From assembly GCF_900182915.1 (NCBI RefSeq), contig NZ_FXUG01000015.1, positions 62,001 through 126,000 on the forward strand: a stretch of 64,000 nucleotides of DNA, read 5' to 3'. How positions within the stretch are numbered: the stretch's first letter is position 1; each line of letters starts with the position of its first letter. The position numbers were made by a program, and so were the translations under genes. The DNA is from Neorhodopirellula lusitana. GTDB lineage: Bacteria; Planctomycetota; Planctomycetia; Pirellulales; Pirellulaceae. The notes beneath the pieces were generated by a model. That model had not been told where the DNA came from. It was given only the letters and a program-made list of their open reading frames with translations, and did no database searches. This document shows positions 36,515 through 45,588 of this stretch, piece by piece.

Positions 36515-38950
36515 CTAGAACAGTGGAGTTGCTTCGCCGTGCTCATCAATGAGCCAAGGCGTCCATAGGACCAGTGGATCGCTGATCTTGAGATCGCCTT
36601 TGCGGCACGGGATCACGGTGATTTCCAGTTCCAGGTTCTCGATATTGAATTCACTGGAAAGGTCCTCGATCTCGGCTTCCAGGCGGGCGTTCAGATCGTC
36701 CATGTCCAAACGGAGTTGCTCGACCGCTTCTTCTGCCCGTTTGACATCGCCGCGTTGTTGGGCGGCACGCGAGGCACCGCGAGCAGCGGTCGACATTTTG
36801 GATACGTTCGTGCGACTGGCAACCTTGTTACCTAAGAAAGCACCCAGCAACGACGCACCGAAGGATAGCATCGTTGACATTTTCGCCGAGTCGTACTGGC
36901 CTTCTTCCCGCGCGACACGGTCTTCGGCGGTGCGGATCTTTCCTTCCAGAGACTTCATCTTCTTGAGGTACTTCAGACGCAACTTCTCCGTTTGAGTGTC
37001 CCGCTCTTCCCGAGCTGCTTGTTGGAAGTGCAGCCTTGCTTCGGTCTCGTTCAGGTTAGGCGGCGCGTATTCCTTCAACGCCACGCTCTTGTAGAGTTCC
37101 ATGGGATGATGGCGGTAAAGGTAATCTTTGAACTGCTTTTGCAGTGCCTTCACCTTGGACGCGCTGCGAAGAGCATCGGGCAATTTGGTGAACGCGAATC
37201 CGTCTTCTGGTTTGCTCAATTGCTCCGCATCGGGGTCGAGTGCCTCGCTTGATTCCCACGTGTCGGATGGGACCTTCTTGCCGCATCGCATCAACCGGCT
37301 GATGTCGACCCAAGTATCGACATCGGCGCTGCTTCGAACGAAGTGCATGGTTCCCTCCGCGTACATGGCGGCGCGGTACACGCGTTTGCCCTCACCGCGT
37401 ACAAATCGACTTGGTGCCAAGAACGCTTCGTCTATACCTTGTGGCATGACAGGACGCGTGGGAGTCGCGGCGGATTTGGCAACGGATTCCTTATTCTTGG
37501 ATGCGTTCTTTTCGATCGCTGCTTTGCGTTCGGCCATTAATTCCGAGATCTGGTGCCGTGCTAACGGACCGGCCAAGAACGACATTGCCCATCGGGTTTG
37601 GAAGACGGTGGGACCATCGTCGTGAACGTTGTTCATCAAGAACACGCGACTTCCCAGCGACGCCAGTAAGCGTTCCATTTCCCCGCGATCAAACGGTTTG
37701 CCGGACTGCGCCGATGCGCCCTCGAGACCTTCCAGGACGCGGGCCTTGTCTCGCTCGGTTTGCAATCGCCCCAAGAACCAGGTTCCGATGTTGGACAGAC
37801 CTTTGTAGTCCAGATCGACGGGGTTTTGGGTCGCCAGCGTGACACCCAAGCCAAATGCCCTTGCCTGTTTTAGCAGTGTCAACATCGGGGGCTTGGAAGG
37901 CGGGTTGCGAACTGGCGGGAAGTAGCCGGCGACCTCATCCATGTACAGCATCGCTCGCAGCGAACTGGTACCGCTTTGCGTGCGCATCCACGATACGACT
38001 TCGTTCAAAAGGATCGTGACGAAGAACATCCGTTCTTGTTCACTCAGGTGCGCGATCGAGATGATCGATAGCTTCGGTTTGCCTTCCGGCGTGTGTAACA
38101 GATTCTTGACGGATAACGATTCGCCTTCTAGCCAAGTCGAGAACGCTGGTGAGGCGAGCAGGTTATTCAGCGTCATGGCTAGCTTGCCACGATCACTTGG
38201 TGACATGAACGAGTCCAGGTCCAAGACGCCGACGCGAGTAATCGGCGGCGAATTAATCAAGCCAATCAAATCGCCGATCGAAACGTTGCGGCCATCGCGC
38301 CAGCAATGATCCAGGATCGAACTGATCAGAATGTGTTCGCGTGACAACAGCGGATCGGCTTCCATCCCCAGTAGCGTTAACAAACCGGACGCCGCGCCGG
38401 TCACGCGTTCACGCATGGCATCGGCGTTGTCGAGCACTTCGGTGGGCGGGGCATCGAAGCTTTTCAATACCGTCAGCGGCAAACCGTTGGTGCTGCCGGG
38501 GGTGTAGATCGCGACGTCGACGGATTCTTTGAACCGGGCAACTCGTTCGGGTGTTTGCCCCCAATCGGCGAGGCCTTGTTTCCACTTGCTGGCGGTGGAC
38601 TCCGCGAACTCATCGAGCGACATGCCCTTGCGAGACGCTTCGCCGGCTTCGAGCCAAGGCTTGAAGTCTTCCGGACGCATTTCCGGGAACGCCAACATCA
38701 GGTTGGCTAAGTCGCCTTTGGGGTCAATGCAAATTGCCGGGATTCCGTCGATTGCTGCCTCTTCCAACAACGATAGGCACAACCCTGTTTTTCCGCTGCC
38801 GGTCATCCCGACGCACATCGCATGCGTGCACAGGTCTTTCGCGTCGTAGAGCAGCAAGTCGTCGAGCAGCTTTTTCTCACCCAGGTCGTAGTGACGTCCT
38901 AGATAGAAGGTTGCGAGCTTTTCAAAAACGTCCGGTGACGGAGTGGCCAT
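36515..38950 (-). CDS. HerA/VirB4-like ATPase (DUF87-type) with C-terminal coiled coil
   Basis: 811 residues from ATG 38950 (MATPSPDVFE); an upstream in-frame codon adds 15 residues without similarity. P-loop GMTGSGKT at 48-55, then IPAICIDPKGDLANLMLAFP; Walker B LRAMLYMDEVAGYFPP; LGVTLATQNPVDLDYKGLSN, typical of HerA/FtsK-like ATPases. The C-terminal third has a long charged coiled coil (EKLRLKYLKKMKSLEGKIRT) around a short hydrophobic stretch (LSFGASLLGAFLGNKVAS). Family members translocate DNA or act in membrane-linked complexes; no nuclease partner such as NurA is adjacent, so the role is open. Cytoplasmic, single gene. Confidence 0.85.
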   Translation of the reverse strand: MATPSPDVFEKLATFYLGRHYDLGEKKLLDDLLLYDAKDLCTHAMCVGMTGSGKTGLCLSLLEEAAIDGIPAICIDPKGDLANLMLAFPEMRPEDFKPWLEAGEASRKGMSLDEFAESTASKWKQGLADWGQTPERVARFKESVDVAIYTPGSTNGLPLTVLKSFDAPPTEVLDNADAMRERVTGAASGLLTLLGMEADPLLSREHILISSILDHCWRDGRNVSIGDLIGLINSPPITRVGVLDLDSFMSPSDRGKLAMTLNNLLASPAFSTWLEGESLSVKNLLHTPEGKPKLSIISIAHLSEQERMFFVTILLNEVVSWMRTQSGTSSLRAMLYMDEVAGYFPPVRNPPSKPPMLTLLKQARAFGLGVTLATQNPVDLDYKGLSNIGTWFLGRLQTERDKARVLEGLEGASAQSGKPFDRGEMERLLASLGSRVFLMNNVHDDGPTVFQTRWAMSFLAGPLARHQISELMAERKAAIEKNASKNKESVAKSAATPTRPVMPQGIDEAFLAPSRFVRGEGKRVYRAAMYAEGTMHFVRSSADVDTWVDISRLMRCGKKVPSDTWESSEALDPDAEQLSKPEDGFAFTKLPDALRSASKVKALQKQFKDYLYRHHPMELYKSVALKEYAPPNLNETEARLHFQQAAREERDTQTEKLRLKYLKKMKSLEGKIRTAEDRVAREEGQYDSAKMSTMLSFGASLLGAFLGNKVASRTNVSKMSTAARGASRAAQQRGDVKRAEEAVEQLRLDMDDLNARLEAEIEDLSSEFNIENLELEITVIPCRKGDLKISDPLVLWTPWLIDEHGEATPLF

Positions 38951-39246
38951 GGCGGAAAACGAAGAATAGAGAAGTTGGATAGAATGAAGTCCCAACGGTC
39001 ATATCAAATCAATCGTTGAGCTAACACAGGAAACCGCTGTCAATTCCCGGCATCGACACTGACAAAATCAGTCCAGCGCGAACTGGAAAACGCGGCTGCG
39101 TGACAGAAAATGTAGTGGGTCTATGGTTTAACACGTGTTCCCATTAGCGTACAACGCATCTGCAATTTGCACGTTACCCGCTGGTGTCGCGGTAGCAAGG
39201 CGTCTCCTCCATCGATCCGACCTATCGATCCGTACTGAGAATCAAC

Positions 39247-40071
39247 ATGCTCGATCTTTACGACAAAATCCAAGCGGCGTGTGAGTTCATCCGCCAACAC
39301 ACCAGTGAATCCCCCCGAGCGGGCATCATTCTGGGCACTGGTCTGGGCGGACTGGTCGGCGATATTGAAGTCGAAGCGACGCTGGATTACGCCGACATCC
39401 CCAACTTTTTGAATTCGACCGCGACCAGTCACGCTGGCCGGTTGGTGATCGGTAAGCTAGGCGGCGTGCCCGTCATGGCGATGGAAGGTCGCTTTCATTT
39501 CTATGAAGGCTATGACCTGAAAGACATCACCTTGCCGGTTCGCGTGTTCAAGGAACTCGGGGCCGAGTTGTTGGTGGTGTCGAACGCGTGTGGTGGATTG
39601 AACCCGTATTACAAGGGTGGCGACATCATGGTGATCGAGGATCAAATCAACCTGCTTGGCGGGAATCCTTTGATCGGGATCAACGACGATCGCTTGGGGC
39701 CACGCTTCCCCGATATGTGCGAACCGTACAGCCAAGATTGGATCGAACGGACGATGCGAGTGGCACATGAAGCCGGCATCCAGCCTCACAAGGGCGTCTT
39801 TGTCGCGGTGGCCGGTCCGTGCTTGGAAACCCGGGCGGAGTATCGTTTCTTGCGACAAGCGGGCGCCGATGTGGTCGGGATGAGCACCGTGCCTGAAACA
39901 ATTGTCGCGGTCCACTGTGGTTTGAAGGTGGTGGGGCTCAGTGTGATCACGGACATGTGCCTGCCCGATGCGATCAAGCCAGCCGTGGTGGAGGAAATCA
40001 TCGCGACGGCCAACGAAGCGGAGCCGAAATTGCGTGCCATCGTCCGCGGAATCGTTGGCGAATTGAAATAG
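39247..40071 (+). CDS. Purine nucleoside phosphorylase (trimeric, inosine/guanosine type)
   Basis: 274 residues, usual length for trimeric PNP. Motifs: GIILGTGLGGLVGDIE phosphate-binding loop near 27-42, ATSHAGRLVIG near 58-68, MEGRFHFYEGYDL near 78-90, VVSNACGGLNP near 114-124, GPCLETRAEYRFLRQAGADV near 188-207 and GMSTVPETIVA near 208-218, and GLSVITDMCLPD, where the base-binding Asn of mammalian PNP is replaced by Asp. Splits purine ribonucleosides with phosphate to base and ribose-1-phosphate in purine salvage; cytoplasmic. Starts 296 bp after the divergent HerA-like gene. Confidence 0.95.
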   Translation: MLDLYDKIQAACEFIRQHTSESPRAGIILGTGLGGLVGDIEVEATLDYADIPNFLNSTATSHAGRLVIGKLGGVPVMAMEGRFHFYEGYDLKDITLPVRVFKELGAELLVVSNACGGLNPYYKGGDIMVIEDQINLLGGNPLIGINDDRLGPRFPDMCEPYSQDWIERTMRVAHEAGIQPHKGVFVAVAGPCLETRAEYRFLRQAGADVVGMSTVPETIVAVHCGLKVVGLSVITDMCLPDAIKPAVVEEIIATANEAEPKLRAIVRGIVGELK

Positions 40072-40350
40072 CGAGTCGTGCGTTTGCATGACGTCAGCAT
40101 CTCAATGACGGGCGATACTGGCTTAAACTCCACTCGCCCCAACTTGCTTCCTTGAACAGCTAGGCCGTTTTGATCGCATGACCGAGTTGGGCAAGCGATC
40201 CAGTCTGGGCGTTGAGGTCGATATGGTCGCCTGAACCGATATGCTCGCTTGAAAACAGGCAATCGGTTAATCTGATAGGTCGCGCTCCTGACGAACCGCC
40301 ACGTCTGTTATTCCCTTTCCGTTTCCCTCTATCTGAAACCAACGATTTTC

Positions 40351-41313
40351 ATGCGTGTACTCTCCGGCATCCAGCCCACCGGTCAGCCTCACTGGGGCAA
40401 CTACTTCGGCGCCATCCGGCAATACATTGATCTGCAAGAAAACAACGATGGCTTTTACTTCATCGCTGACCTGCACGCGTTGACGACCGTCCGCCAGCCG
40501 GAACAGCTGCGCGAAAACGTGACCAATGTGGCGTTGGATATGTTGGCTCTCGGATTGGATCCCAACAAAGCAACTTTGTTCGTGCAGTCGCACATTCCGG
40601 AAGTCACTGAGTTGACTTGGCTGCTGATGACGGGCACGCCAATGGGGTTGTTGGAACGATGCCATGCGTACAAGGACAAGAAAGAGAAGGGGCTTTCCGC
40701 GGACGCCGGCTTGTTCACTTATCCCGTTTTGATGGCCGCCGATATTCTGGCCTACGATTCGCAAATCGTCCCCGTGGGTGCGGACCAAATTCAGCACATC
40801 GAGGTCTGCCGCGACTTGGTGGGTAGCTTCCATCACGAGTTTGGCGAAACGTTTGTGACTCCGAAGGCCCAAACCTTGGACCAGGGTGCGAAGGTGCCTG
40901 GGACCGACGGCCAGAAGATGAGCAAGAGTTACAACAACACGCTGCCGTTGTTTGGCGATGTGAAGAAGATCCGCAAACAGATCATGCGAATTGTCACCGA
41001 CAGTCGTCCGATGGAAGATTCCAAGGATCCCGAAGGCGATCACCTGTTCGAGCTTTATCAGTTGTTCGCGACACCGGATCAGGTCAAGGCGATGGATGCC
41101 AAGTATCGCGCCGGCGGTTTTGGTTATGGTGAGATCAAGAAGGCGGTTGCCGAGGTCAGCGAAGAGCACTTCGATACCGCGCGGGTGCGCCGTGGCGAAT
41201 TGGAAAAGGATCTCGATTCGGTGAACGATATTTTGGTCGCCGGAGCCAAGCGAGCGCGTGAGGTGGCCGCAGAAGTGGTCGGGCGGGCCCGCCAAGCATG
41301 CGGAGTGGGATAA
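40351..41313 (+). CDS. trpS: Tryptophanyl-tRNA synthetase
   Basis: 320 residues, class I aminoacyl-tRNA synthetase. HIGH-equivalent [13 protein letters not shown] (His14-Asn17 region) and KMSKS at 189-193 ([10 protein letters not shown]). Also [14 protein letters not shown] and [13 protein letters not shown], which contact tryptophan and the dimer partner. Charges tRNA-Trp in the cytoplasm; essential. Only 4 bases separate its stop from the acpS start, so the two are co-transcribed. Confidence 0.97.
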   Translation: MRVLSGIQPTGQPHWGNYFGAIRQYIDLQENNDGFYFIADLHALTTVRQPEQLRENVTNVALDMLALGLDPNKATLFVQSHIPEVTELTWLLMTGTPMGLLERCHAYKDKKEKGLSADAGLFTYPVLMAADILAYDSQIVPVGADQIQHIEVCRDLVGSFHHEFGETFVTPKAQTLDQGAKVPGTDGQKMSKSYNNTLPLFGDVKKIRKQIMRIVTDSRPMEDSKDPEGDHLFELYQLFATPDQVKAMDAKYRAGGFGYGEIKKAVAEVSEEHFDTARVRRGELEKDLDSVNDILVAGAKRAREVAAEVVGRARQACGVG

Positions 41314-41317
41314 CGCT

Positions 41318-41728
41318 ATGGCGATCGTAGCCGTCGGAACTGAAATCGTGCAGTGTGTGCGGATCAGCCAAATGATCCAACAACACGGAGAGCAGTTTCT
41401 CGAACGCGTCTACACGCCCGGCGAAATCGATCACTGTGCTCAATTGCCTGACGCGACGGGGCACTTTGCCCGCCGCTGGGCCGCCAAACAAGCGGTCTTC
41501 AAGGCGCTGCATTGCAGCCGACGCGGAGTCAGTTGGACGGACATTGAAATCCAGTCGCGGCCCGGGGAAGGACACGCAATTTCACTCAGCGGCGCGGCCG
41601 AGAGAATTGCCGAAGAGGCCGGCGTCGACACCATTCACTTGAGCCTCGGTGGGTGCCGGACACAAGCGATCGCGTACGTGATCTTGTGGCAGGACCCGGA
41701 TCAGGAATCGCCTGACTCGCGAGCGTAG
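41318..41728 (+). CDS. acpS: Holo-[acyl-carrier-protein] synthase with altered metal-ligand positions
   Basis: 136 residues from ATG 41318, an extra 20 codons upstream being inside trpS. Matches Acp[12 protein letters not shown] at the N-terminus, [16 protein letters not shown] near 49-64, [10 protein letters not shown] near 85-94, and a C-terminal [17 protein letters not shown]. It would move 4'-phosphopantetheine from CoA to acyl carrier protein. Odd points: the usual first Mg ligand Asp is Glu9 and the usual KEA glutamate is Gln58 (codon CAA at 41489-41491). The last 28 bases overlap the converging regulator gene. Confidence 0.9.
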   Translation: MAIVAVGTEIVQCVRISQMIQQHGEQFLERVYTPGEIDHCAQLPDATGHFARRWAAKQAVFKALHCSRRGVSWTDIEIQSRPGEGHAISLSGAAERIAEEAGVDTIHLSLGGCRTQAIAYVILWQDPDQESPDSRA

Positions 41729-43926
41729 CGTTTCAGCTTGCGATCCAAGGTGCTGCGTTCGATTCCCAGCCGGATCGATGCTTGGCTTTTGTTGCCGCCG
41801 GTTTGCTTCAATGTTCTGGCGATGTGTTGCCGTTCCAGCTCCGCTAGCGACAGACCGCTGGTGGAATTCTCGGCTGAGTTTGCGCCCGAATGTTCGGTAG
41901 GTGATGTAGAGGCGTCACGTGGTTGGGTTGGCGCGAGCATCAGGTCGCTGGCCTCGATGAGCTGAGCTTCCGGCGTGTCGGTTTTCGTGCCGGAGCCGGC
42001 CGATGCGTGAGTCGAAGGGGGTACAGGGCTCATCACGACCGCTCGCTCGATCACGTTGCGAAGCTCGCGAACGTTGCCAGGCCAGGCATAGCTCAATAGT
42101 TTTTTCTCGGCCGTGGGGGATAGCTTCATCGCACGCCGTCCCATCGACCGCGACAGCGTATCGGCGAAATGGTTGGCCAGCAAAGTGATGTCTCGACCAC
42201 GCTCTCGAAGTGGCGGGACGATGATTTCAATTACGTGCAAACGATAGAACAAGTCTTGGCGGAATTCGCCTCGTTCAACCATCGATTGAAGGTCGCGATG
42301 CGTCGCCGCGATCACTCGCACGTCGACCTGGATGGGCTGTTGGCCACCGACCCGTTCAAACGAATGCCCTTCCAAAACACGCAACAACTTGGCTTGCAAG
42401 TCCAAGTTCATTTCACCGATCTCATCCAGCATCAACGTGCCGCCGGATGCCGCTTCGAACTTACCTTGCTTGCGGGCCGTTGCGCCCGTGAAGGCGCCTT
42501 CTTCGTGACCGAATAACTCGCTTTCGAGTAGGTCCTTCGACAACGCTGCGCAGTTCAGGCAAACCATCGGATGGTCGGCCCGGGCGCTGGCGTGATGGAT
42601 CGCCGCGGCGACTAGTTCTTTGCCGGTTCCCGATTCGCCTCGCAACAGAACCGCTGCGTTGGATGCCGCCACTCGAGCGATCTGTACCTGAATTTCACGG
42701 ATCGGTTCACTGCGTCCGAGGAGCACCACGCGGCCACGCAATTGATCACGGAGTCGCGAGATGGTGTCGCGGGATTGGGCAAGGGTCTCCTTCAGTTCAG
42801 ATCGTTGGCGGAGTGAACGGCGGGCTTCGCAGTACACTTCGCTGGCCGTTACCGCGATCAACAGGTCTCGGTCATTCAGGCTGGGGTCGCTGGGACGCGT
42901 GGTCACATGCACCAATCCAAACGGTGCGGCGTGGTCCGATTCAGGGTCATGCAGGGGAACCAGCACGATTGCCTCCACGTCAATTTCACCAACGCTGTTT
43001 TCGGTGGCCAGCGTGGAGTCGCCGACGATGTTGCGAGCTAGGATCGCCGAGGCGCCAGGGACCAAGATTTGTTGCAGCAACGCTTGCGGTGGACGGCGAT
43101 AGCGACAACCGGGACGTTGATGAACGAACCGCGGCGGGGGCAGATCGTTTACCGTCGCGTCGATGAAAATGCCAATTTCGGCATGCGGGATCTGTTGACT
43201 GAGCGTGTTCAGCAATAGCTCTGCCGATTCCTCATCCGATTCGGTTCGTCCCATCGCGAGAGCCAGTCGCAGCATGACGCGGTCCACACTGCCGTCGGGC
43301 GAGATCGCGTTATTGAGCGAAGCAGTCGGAGACGCCGGGCTGGATGAAAACGGAACGCTGCCGGGCAACAGGTCTCCCCGAATAGTTGAAACGATGTCCA
43401 GGCACTCGGACTCGTCGACCGCCATCGAGATATCGCCTTGGGTCGCCTCGTCTTCCGGCGAGGTCGCCTGTTGCGGGGCAATCGTGTTTTGGATCTGAGC
43501 CAGGTCGCTGGTGAACTGGAATTGGAAGCCAGCCAGTTCCAAGCGGTCGCCATCGGCCAGTGCGGTCGCGGCGGAAATTGGTGTTTCGTTGACTCGAACG
43601 CCGTTGCGGCTGCCCAAATCTTCAACGATCCACCCGGGGTGGGGGCCATCTTGAAAAAAGACGCGGGCATGCCGCCGACTGGCCCTTCCGCTGCGTAAAA
43701 CGACCGAATTTGCCGACGAGCGACCCAAAACCGCGTCCTCGGACGGGTTCAGGCGATACACATCGGTCCAGCGGGAACCTCGGTGGAGGACCAAATATGC
43801 GTTCATTGACGACAAACCGGAGGCATTTTCGGGTAACCGTGGCGTCTTTGGCGGGTCTTGCTTGTCACTTGTTTTCACGACAACTATTCTAGACACAACT
43901 TGATCGCTCGCAGAACCTTGCTTCAT
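41701..43926 (-). CDS. FHA-GAF-AAA+ sigma54-dependent activator with Fis HTH
   Basis: 741 residues (ATG 43926; ATG 43806 would start at [13 protein letters not shown], just before the FHA domain, and is equally possible). FHA domain ~45-125 ([20 protein letters not shown], then [16 protein letters not shown]) binds phospho-threonine; GAF domain ~215-375; sigma54-interaction AAA+ domain ~410-645 with Walker A GESGTGKE, the sigma54-contact loop GAFTGA and Walker [12 protein letters not shown]; Fis-type helix-turn-helix at the end ([20 protein letters not shown]). Likely an enhancer-binding activator driven by Ser/Thr kinase signalling. Target genes are not evident; no clear -24/-12 sites were found nearby. 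Confidence 0.95.
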   Translation of the reverse strand: MKQGSASDQVVSRIVVVKTSDKQDPPKTPRLPENASGLSSMNAYLVLHRGSRWTDVYRLNPSEDAVLGRSSANSVVLRSGRASRRHARVFFQDGPHPGWIVEDLGSRNGVRVNETPISAATALADGDRLELAGFQFQFTSDLAQIQNTIAPQQATSPEDEATQGDISMAVDESECLDIVSTIRGDLLPGSVPFSSSPASPTASLNNAISPDGSVDRVMLRLALAMGRTESDEESAELLLNTLSQQIPHAEIGIFIDATVNDLPPPRFVHQRPGCRYRRPPQALLQQILVPGASAILARNIVGDSTLATENSVGEIDVEAIVLVPLHDPESDHAAPFGLVHVTTRPSDPSLNDRDLLIAVTASEVYCEARRSLRQRSELKETLAQSRDTISRLRDQLRGRVVLLGRSEPIREIQVQIARVAASNAAVLLRGESGTGKELVAAAIHHASARADHPMVCLNCAALSKDLLESELFGHEEGAFTGATARKQGKFEAASGGTLMLDEIGEMNLDLQAKLLRVLEGHSFERVGGQQPIQVDVRVIAATHRDLQSMVERGEFRQDLFYRLHVIEIIVPPLRERGRDITLLANHFADTLSRSMGRRAMKLSPTAEKKLLSYAWPGNVRELRNVIERAVVMSPVPPSTHASAGSGTKTDTPEAQLIEASDLMLAPTQPRDASTSPTEHSGANSAENSTSGLSLAELERQHIARTLKQTGGNKSQASIRLGIERSTLDRKLKRYARESGDS

Positions 43927-43993
43927 TTACGCAGGTTTTGTTAATACGGGCGTCGCTCCCGTCGCTTTTCTTCCTGAGCAGGAATCTGTCTCG

Positions 43994-45376
43994 ATGCGTT
44001 TTCACATGCAATCTCTTCTGCGTACCGCTTTTGCCGTCGCGGCCATCGCGTGCGTTTTGCCCGCGTCCCATGTTCAAGCCGGATTCGGTCTTGGAAATCA
44101 GGGTGGTGCAGTTGGTGGAGTGATGATCGATCCGCAAGGGAACGTGCGGCCAGCAACCCCTGCCGAACTAAAAGAGCTAGCGGCGGTCAATCTGGCGGCC
44201 GTGGGTCAAGCGGCTGGCGAAATTGCCGTACCCGCTGACCAGCGAGTCATTTCGCTCGGAAAGCTTCAAGCGGCCCTCAAAGAACATCACGAAACGGGCG
44301 GTCGACTTGATCCCGCCGTTCGCTTCCTCGCCGGTATGCAACGTGTCGAGTATGTCGTCGTCGACAAGGCGAATAACGACATCCTGTTGGTGGGTCCCGC
44401 TGAGCCTTGGGAAGTTCGCCAAGATGGTAGCGTTGTTGGTCAAAAGACAGGTGGCTCGGTGTTGCACCTTGACGATCTGGTTACCGCTTTTCGTAGCGTC
44501 GAAATCGCTCGAAATGATGGCGGCATCCGCTGCTCGATCGAGCCCACCACAGAAGGCCGTTTGCGTCTTCGCAACTTTTTGAAGAACATCAAACTTCGCC
44601 CCGGCCAGAACCCAGCGTTCCTAGAAGCCGGTATGCGGGAAGCCTTCGGTCCTCAACAGGTCTCGCTAGCCGGTGTGCCAACGGATAGCCGTTTCGCTCG
44701 CACCCTTGTGGCGGCCGACTTCGAAATGAAGCGTCTGGCGATGGCGTTGACCAAATCACCTGTTCAAGGTTTGCCCAGCTATCTTGAGATGGCTCGTAAT
44801 AAGCGGCAATCGGCTAGCCAAAGCCCACGTTGGTGGATGGCATGCGATTACGATCCGATCGCCCGTGATGTGGACGGACGCGTTTGGAAGCTGAGCGGCC
44901 AGGGTGTCAAAACCATGACCGAAGAAGACATCGTTGCCGCCGACGGTAGCGTTGTTTCGGACGGCAGCAAGGATCCGTTGGCGGTGAAGTGGGCGGATAC
45001 GATGACCGAGAAGTTCGACGATTTGTCAAAAGAACGCAGCGTCTTCCGCGATTTGCGAAACGTGATGGACTTGGCCGTCGTTGCGACCCTGGTCACTCAA
45101 GAACAGCTTGATCGCCAAAGTGGCATCGATCTGAACGTTCTGCGTGGCAATGACTCGCACATCGAAATGGCCACCTATCGCTTGCCAGAATCGTTGTCAC
45201 CTCAGTGCAGCTTCATCCATGGCCGTGCTGGCTGGACCGTCACGGCGTCGGGTGGTGTGAATATCAACGCTTTCGGCATCGTGGAAAACCAGGTCGAATC
45301 CGCTGAACTGCAAACTTTGGTCGTCACCCGCAGTGACGACACAGCGGACAGTCGCTGGTGGTGGGACAGCAAGTAG
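43994..45376 (+). CDS. DUF1598 domain secreted protein
   Basis: 460 residues with signal peptide (LLRTAFAVAAIACVLPASHVQA). Belongs to the planctomycete DUF1598 family: AVGQAAGEIAVPADQRVISL, LDPAVRFLAGMQRVEYVVVD, DILLVGPAEPWEV, GSVLHLDDLVTAFRSVEIAR. Contains an SPRWWMACDYDPI segment. Role unknown, predicted periplasmic or surface. Divergent from the sigma54 activator (67 bp between the longer forms), so that activator might regulate it. Followed by a good intrinsic terminator. Confidence 0.88.
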   Translation: MRFHMQSLLRTAFAVAAIACVLPASHVQAGFGLGNQGGAVGGVMIDPQGNVRPATPAELKELAAVNLAAVGQAAGEIAVPADQRVISLGKLQAALKEHHETGGRLDPAVRFLAGMQRVEYVVVDKANNDILLVGPAEPWEVRQDGSVVGQKTGGSVLHLDDLVTAFRSVEIARNDGGIRCSIEPTTEGRLRLRNFLKNIKLRPGQNPAFLEAGMREAFGPQQVSLAGVPTDSRFARTLVAADFEMKRLAMALTKSPVQGLPSYLEMARNKRQSASQSPRWWMACDYDPIARDVDGRVWKLSGQGVKTMTEEDIVAADGSVVSDGSKDPLAVKWADTMTEKFDDLSKERSVFRDLRNVMDLAVVATLVTQEQLDRQSGIDLNVLRGNDSHIEMATYRLPESLSPQCSFIHGRAGWTVTASGGVNINAFGIVENQVESAELQTLVVTRSDDTADSRWWWDSK

Positions 45377-45452
45377 TAAACGGTCCTGAATCGCCCCATA
45401 GCTGAACTCGCCAAAGTTTCAGGCAGTCAGCAGGGGGGATTGCACTGGAAAT

Positions 45453-45479
45453 CGCCGTTTTACCCATAAACGGCGTTTT
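45453..45479 (+). terminator. Intrinsic terminator after the DUF1598 gene
   Basis: CGCCGTTT-TACCCAT-AAACGGCG followed by TTTT: 8-bp perfect GC-rich stem, 7-base loop and U-run, 76 bases after the stop codon. Confidence 0.65.
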
Positions 45480-45588
45480 CGTCGGTCTGGAACTGGGCCG
45501 ACAAGACTTGCCGCGAGCCACGCGAATTTGGTAGATCCGAGACATCAATTGTCTGGAAAATTCTCCCTGTCGCTTGCTGGTCCGGTAA

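Noticed and set aside
39130-39139. Perfect palindrome AACACGTGTT upstream of the purine nucleoside phosphorylase gene
   Set aside because: Single 10-bp palindrome without a second copy or an adjacent promoter; expected by chance in 64 kb.
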